From NCBI GenBank assembly GCA_027311485.1, contig DAICYU010000163.1, positions 1 to 8,053 of the forward strand: a stretch of DNA of 8,053 nt, in the 5' to 3' direction. Position numbers and translations under genes: made by a program. This DNA comes from Acetobacteraceae bacterium. Lineage in GTDB: Bacteria; Pseudomonadota; Alphaproteobacteria; Acetobacterales; Acetobacteraceae. Of the stretch, positions 6,382 to 8,053 are shown piece after piece (position 1 is the first letter of the stretch; each line of letters begins with the position of its first letter). Below the pieces are notes generated by a model that worked only from the letters and a program-made list of their open reading frames with translations, did not search any database and was not told the DNA's origin.

Positions 6382-7482
6382 TCAGCTTCGGTCAGGCCCC
6401 CAGGCGGCCAGCGCCTCCGCCACCTGCACCGCGCCGGGGGGCCGGGGATGGGCTGATTTCGTCGTGCCGAAACGCGGCGCCGGCGCCGGCTGGCGGTGTC
6501 CGCCGACATCGATGAAGGCGTCGCGCGCCTGGTTGTGCGGATGCAGATGTGCCTCCTGCATCGACAGCACGGGGGCGAAGCATGCATCGGTACCTTCGAG
6601 GATGCGGCACCACTCATCCCGCGCACGGGTCTTGAAACGCTCGGTCAGCACGGATTTCCACGCCGCCCATCCGTCGCGATCGCGCTGCGCCGGCATGCCC
6701 GCCGGGTCGATCTCCATGCGCCGCAGGAATTCGTCATAAAATTTCATTTCGATTGGTGCGATCGAGATGAATTCGCCATCGGCGCATTGATACACCTCGT
6801 AATAATGCGCCCCGGAATCGAGCTGGTTCTCACCGCGCTTGCCGGGCATGCGGCCGCCGGCCTGCATCGCGTAGATCGGCGTCATCAGCGACAGCACGCC
6901 ATCCACCATGGCCGCATCCACCACCTGCCCCACGCCAGTCGCACGCGCCGCGATGATCGCCGCCAGCAATCCGGTCACCAGGTACAGCGCGCCGCCGCCG
7001 TAATCGCCGACCAGGTTCAGCGGCGGGGTCGGCTTCTGCCCGGCGCGGCCGATCGCGTGCAGGGCGCCGGTCAGGGCGATGTAGTTAAGGTCGTGGCCGG
7101 CCGCGTGCGCCAGCGGCCCGTCCTGGCCCCAGCCGGTCACCCGGCCGAAGGCGAGGCGCGGATTATGTTTCAGACAGATATCGGGACCCAGGCCCAGACG
7201 TTCCATCACGCCGGGGCGGAAGCCCTCGATCAAGGCGTCCGAGCCTTCGATCAGCCGCAGCACCAGCTTGATCGATGCCGGCTGTTTCAGGTCCAGCGGC
7301 AACACCGCGCGACTGCGCAGCGTGAAGTCATGCTCATTCGCCATGGGCACGCCCAGGTCGGCGGGCGCGGTGCGGTCGATGCGCAGCACCGTCGCGCCCA
7401 TGTCGGCCAGTATCATCGCGGCCAACGGCGCCGGGCCGATGCCGGCGAACTCGATGATCTTAACCCCAGCCAGCGGACCCAT
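6382..7482 (-). CDS. mcr: Alpha-methylacyl-CoA racemase-like family III CoA transferase
   Basis: 366-residue enzyme of the CaiB/BaiF family. Expected reaction: epimerisation of (2R)/(2S)-2-methylacyl-CoA thioesters, used before beta-oxidation of branched-chain or isoprenoid/sterol side-chain acids; cytosolic homodimer. Sequence support: N-terminal Rossmann start GPLAGVKIIEFAGIGPAPLA (2-21), ADMGATVLRIDR (26-37), the family motif GFRPGVMERLGLG (87-99), and AGHDLNYIALTGAL (128-141). H130, N156, D160 and E245 line up with the catalytic H126, N152, D156 and E241 of Mycobacterium tuberculosis MCR at a constant offset of +4, and D131 follows H130. This argues for racemase rather than a true CoA transferase, whose catalytic Asp lies elsewhere, although substrate range cannot be read. 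Length matches MCR (~360). The start is the ATG with GGGAGG 7 nt upstream; earlier in-frame starts (7497, 7530) would run through that site and the intergenic hairpin. It lies 91 bp after gloA on the same strand. Confidence 0.9.
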   Translation of the reverse strand: MGPLAGVKIIEFAGIGPAPLAAMILADMGATVLRIDRTAPADLGVPMANEHDFTLRSRAVLPLDLKQPASIKLVLRLIEGSDALIEGFRPGVMERLGLGPDICLKHNPRLAFGRVTGWGQDGPLAHAAGHDLNYIALTGALHAIGRAGQKPTPPLNLVGDYGGGALYLVTGLLAAIIAARATGVGQVVDAAMVDGVLSLMTPIYAMQAGGRMPGKRGENQLDSGAHYYEVYQCADGEFISIAPIEMKFYDEFLRRMEIDPAGMPAQRDRDGWAAWKSVLTERFKTRARDEWCRILEGTDACFAPVLSMQEAHLHPHNQARDAFIDVGGHRQPAPAPRFGTTKSAHPRPPGAVQVAEALAAWGPDRS

Positions 7483-7489
7483 GGCCGTA

Positions 7490-7495
7490 CCTCCC
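7490..7495 (-). promoter_or_regulatory. Ribosome binding site deciding the racemase start
   Basis: GGGAGG at 7-nt spacing before the ATG at 7482. It is the strongest Shine-Dalgarno sequence in the window, and rules against the longer in-frame starts at 7497 and 7530. Confidence 0.8.
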
Positions 7496-7524
7496 ATTAT
7501 TGTTGCCGCCGTATGTCGGTGTTG

Positions 7525-7565
7525 CCGCATTCCGTTGCGGCGCGGCCGGCCGCAAGGGAATGCGG
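7525..7565. other. Strong 41-nt hairpin between gloA and the racemase gene
   Basis: Nine pairs (7525-7533 with 7557-7565: CCGCATTCC/GGAATGCGG), one G-G mismatch (7534/7556), then seven pairs (7535-7541 with 7549-7555: TTGCGGC/GCCGCAA), closing a 7-nt loop. On the minus strand it starts 8 nt after the gloA stop and ends 30 nt before the racemase Shine-Dalgarno. No U-run follows. It could be an RNA-stability element or partial terminator tuning the two genes, or a member of a dispersed REP-like palindrome family. An alternative shorter fold pairs GCCGCA (7524-7529) with TGCGGC (7536-7541). Confidence 0.7.
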
Positions 7566-7573
7566 GTCGTGGA

Positions 7574-7957
7574 TCAGGCGCGCTGGATCAATTCGATCTT
7601 GTAGCCGTCCGGATCCTCGACGAAGGCGATGATCGTGGTGCCGAACTTCACCGGCCCAGGTTCCCGCGTGACCTTGGCGCCGGCTTTGCGCAATTTTTCT
7701 GTCGTTGCCGCAACGTCCGGCACGCCCACGGCCAGATGGCCGAACGCCGTGCCCATTTCGTATTTGTCGACGCCGTAATTGTAGGTCAGCTCGATGACGC
7801 TGTTGCTGTCCTCATCGCCATAGCCGACGAAGGCCAGGGTGTATTTGCCATCCGGAACGTCGCGGCGGCGCAGTTCCTTCATGCCGAAGCCCTCGGTGTA
7901 AAACTTGACGCTGCGCTCAAGGTCGCCGACGCGCAGCATGGTATGCAATATTCTCAT
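7574..7957 (-). CDS. gloA: Lactoylglutathione lyase (glyoxalase I), Ni/Co type
   Basis: 127-residue cytosolic enzyme of the vicinal oxygen chelate fold that isomerises the methylglyoxal-glutathione hemithioacetal to S-lactoylglutathione, the first step of methylglyoxal detoxification. Two beta-alpha-beta-beta-beta modules: ~1-60 (MRILHTMLRVGDLERSVKFYTEGFGMKEL...) and ~70-127 (GTAFGHLAVGVPDVAATTEKLRKAG...DPDGYKIELIQ). The four metal ligands H5, E56, H74 and E122 fall at the same residue numbers as in E. coli GlxI, and R9 and N60, near the glutathione site, are kept. The short length, without the extra insertions of Zn-type enzymes, fits the Ni/Co-activated bacterial class. The start ATG is supported by the H5 position; the ribosome site (GGA ~9 nt upstream) is modest. 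It is probably the first gene of a gloA-racemase transcript. Another VOC enzyme such as methylmalonyl-CoA epimerase is unlikely given the ligand match. Confidence 0.94.
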   Translation of the reverse strand: MRILHTMLRVGDLERSVKFYTEGFGMKELRRRDVPDGKYTLAFVGYGDEDSNSVIELTYNYGVDKYEMGTAFGHLAVGVPDVAATTEKLRKAGAKVTREPGPVKFGTTIIAFVEDPDGYKIELIQRA

Positions 7958-8053
7958 GATTAAATTCCGGGATTTGAGTGAAAGAAGGGAGGATTAACTG
8001 CGTTGGGTTGCCCGCTGCCTCCAAGTCAGTGAGGAATTCGTCCAAATTTCCCG
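7958..8053. other. Upstream region of gloA at the window edge
   Basis: AT-richer than its surroundings. It holds the near-palindrome AAATTCCGGGATTT (7962-7975) overlapping the gloA translation signal, which could be an operator. No clear -35/-10 pair was found. On the minus strand one frame is open from the edge to a TAA at 7994-7996, and another runs into gloA before stopping. Either could be the tail of an upstream gene, but neither has the third-position GC bias of the other genes, so no CDS is called. Confidence 0.3.

Noticed and set aside
6496..7963. Plus-strand frames opposite the racemase and gloA genes
   Set aside because: They have no family resemblance, while the minus strand carries conserved catalytic residues at expected spacing in both genes.
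7994..8053. C-terminal end of an upstream minus-strand gene entering from the right edge
   Set aside because: About 20 codons are open before TAA, too short and without GC3 bias or family resemblance to call.

Overview
The window is GC-rich bacterial chromosome with strong third-position GC bias. The families present (double-HMA CopA with CopZ, cytosolic multi-PAS hybrid kinase, SYLF protein, AMACR-type CoA transferase) fit an alphaproteobacterium, plausibly Rhodospirillales/Acetobacteraceae-like. That placement is inference from gene content and composition, not from a marker gene. No phage, transposon, CRISPR or defence system is visible.

Layout. Positions 1-1180 form a copper-handling locus. 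The N-terminal 262 codons of a Cu(I)-exporting P-type ATPase (copA, minus strand, running off the left edge) are divergent from a 66-residue copper chaperone (copZ, plus strand). The ~190 bp between them hold two back-to-back copies of a MerR/CueR-type promoter: TTGACC, a 19-bp spacer with a dyad around CCACGTTGG, then CAYCTC. One copy faces each gene. This suggests that one copper sensor, encoded outside the window, co-induces pump and chaperone. Positions 1316-4939 (minus) encode a 1207-residue soluble hybrid histidine kinase with six PAS domains, a HisKA/HATPase core and a C-terminal receiver. It converges on copZ. Its upstream region (4940-5362) has no gene, but holds a perfect 23-bp tandem repeat abutting a candidate promoter, and two small hairpins. 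A tRNA-Gln(CTG) gene follows at 5363-5436 (minus) with its own candidate promoter. Next is a secreted SYLF/YSC84-family protein (5508-6206, minus).

Positions 6382-7957 (minus) carry glyoxalase I (gloA) followed by an alpha-methylacyl-CoA racemase-like family III CoA transferase, probably co-transcribed. They are separated by 91 bp that contain a strong 16-bp-stem hairpin just after the gloA stop. All four metal ligands of GlxI and the four catalytic residues of MCR/AMACR are present, so both enzymes look active.

Functionally these are mostly unrelated housekeeping or stress modules: copper detoxification, signal transduction, translation, envelope lipid binding, methylglyoxal detoxification and branched-chain acyl-CoA epimerisation. 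The most notable non-coding signals are the twin copper operators, the tandem repeat upstream of the kinase, and the gloA/mcr intergenic hairpin.
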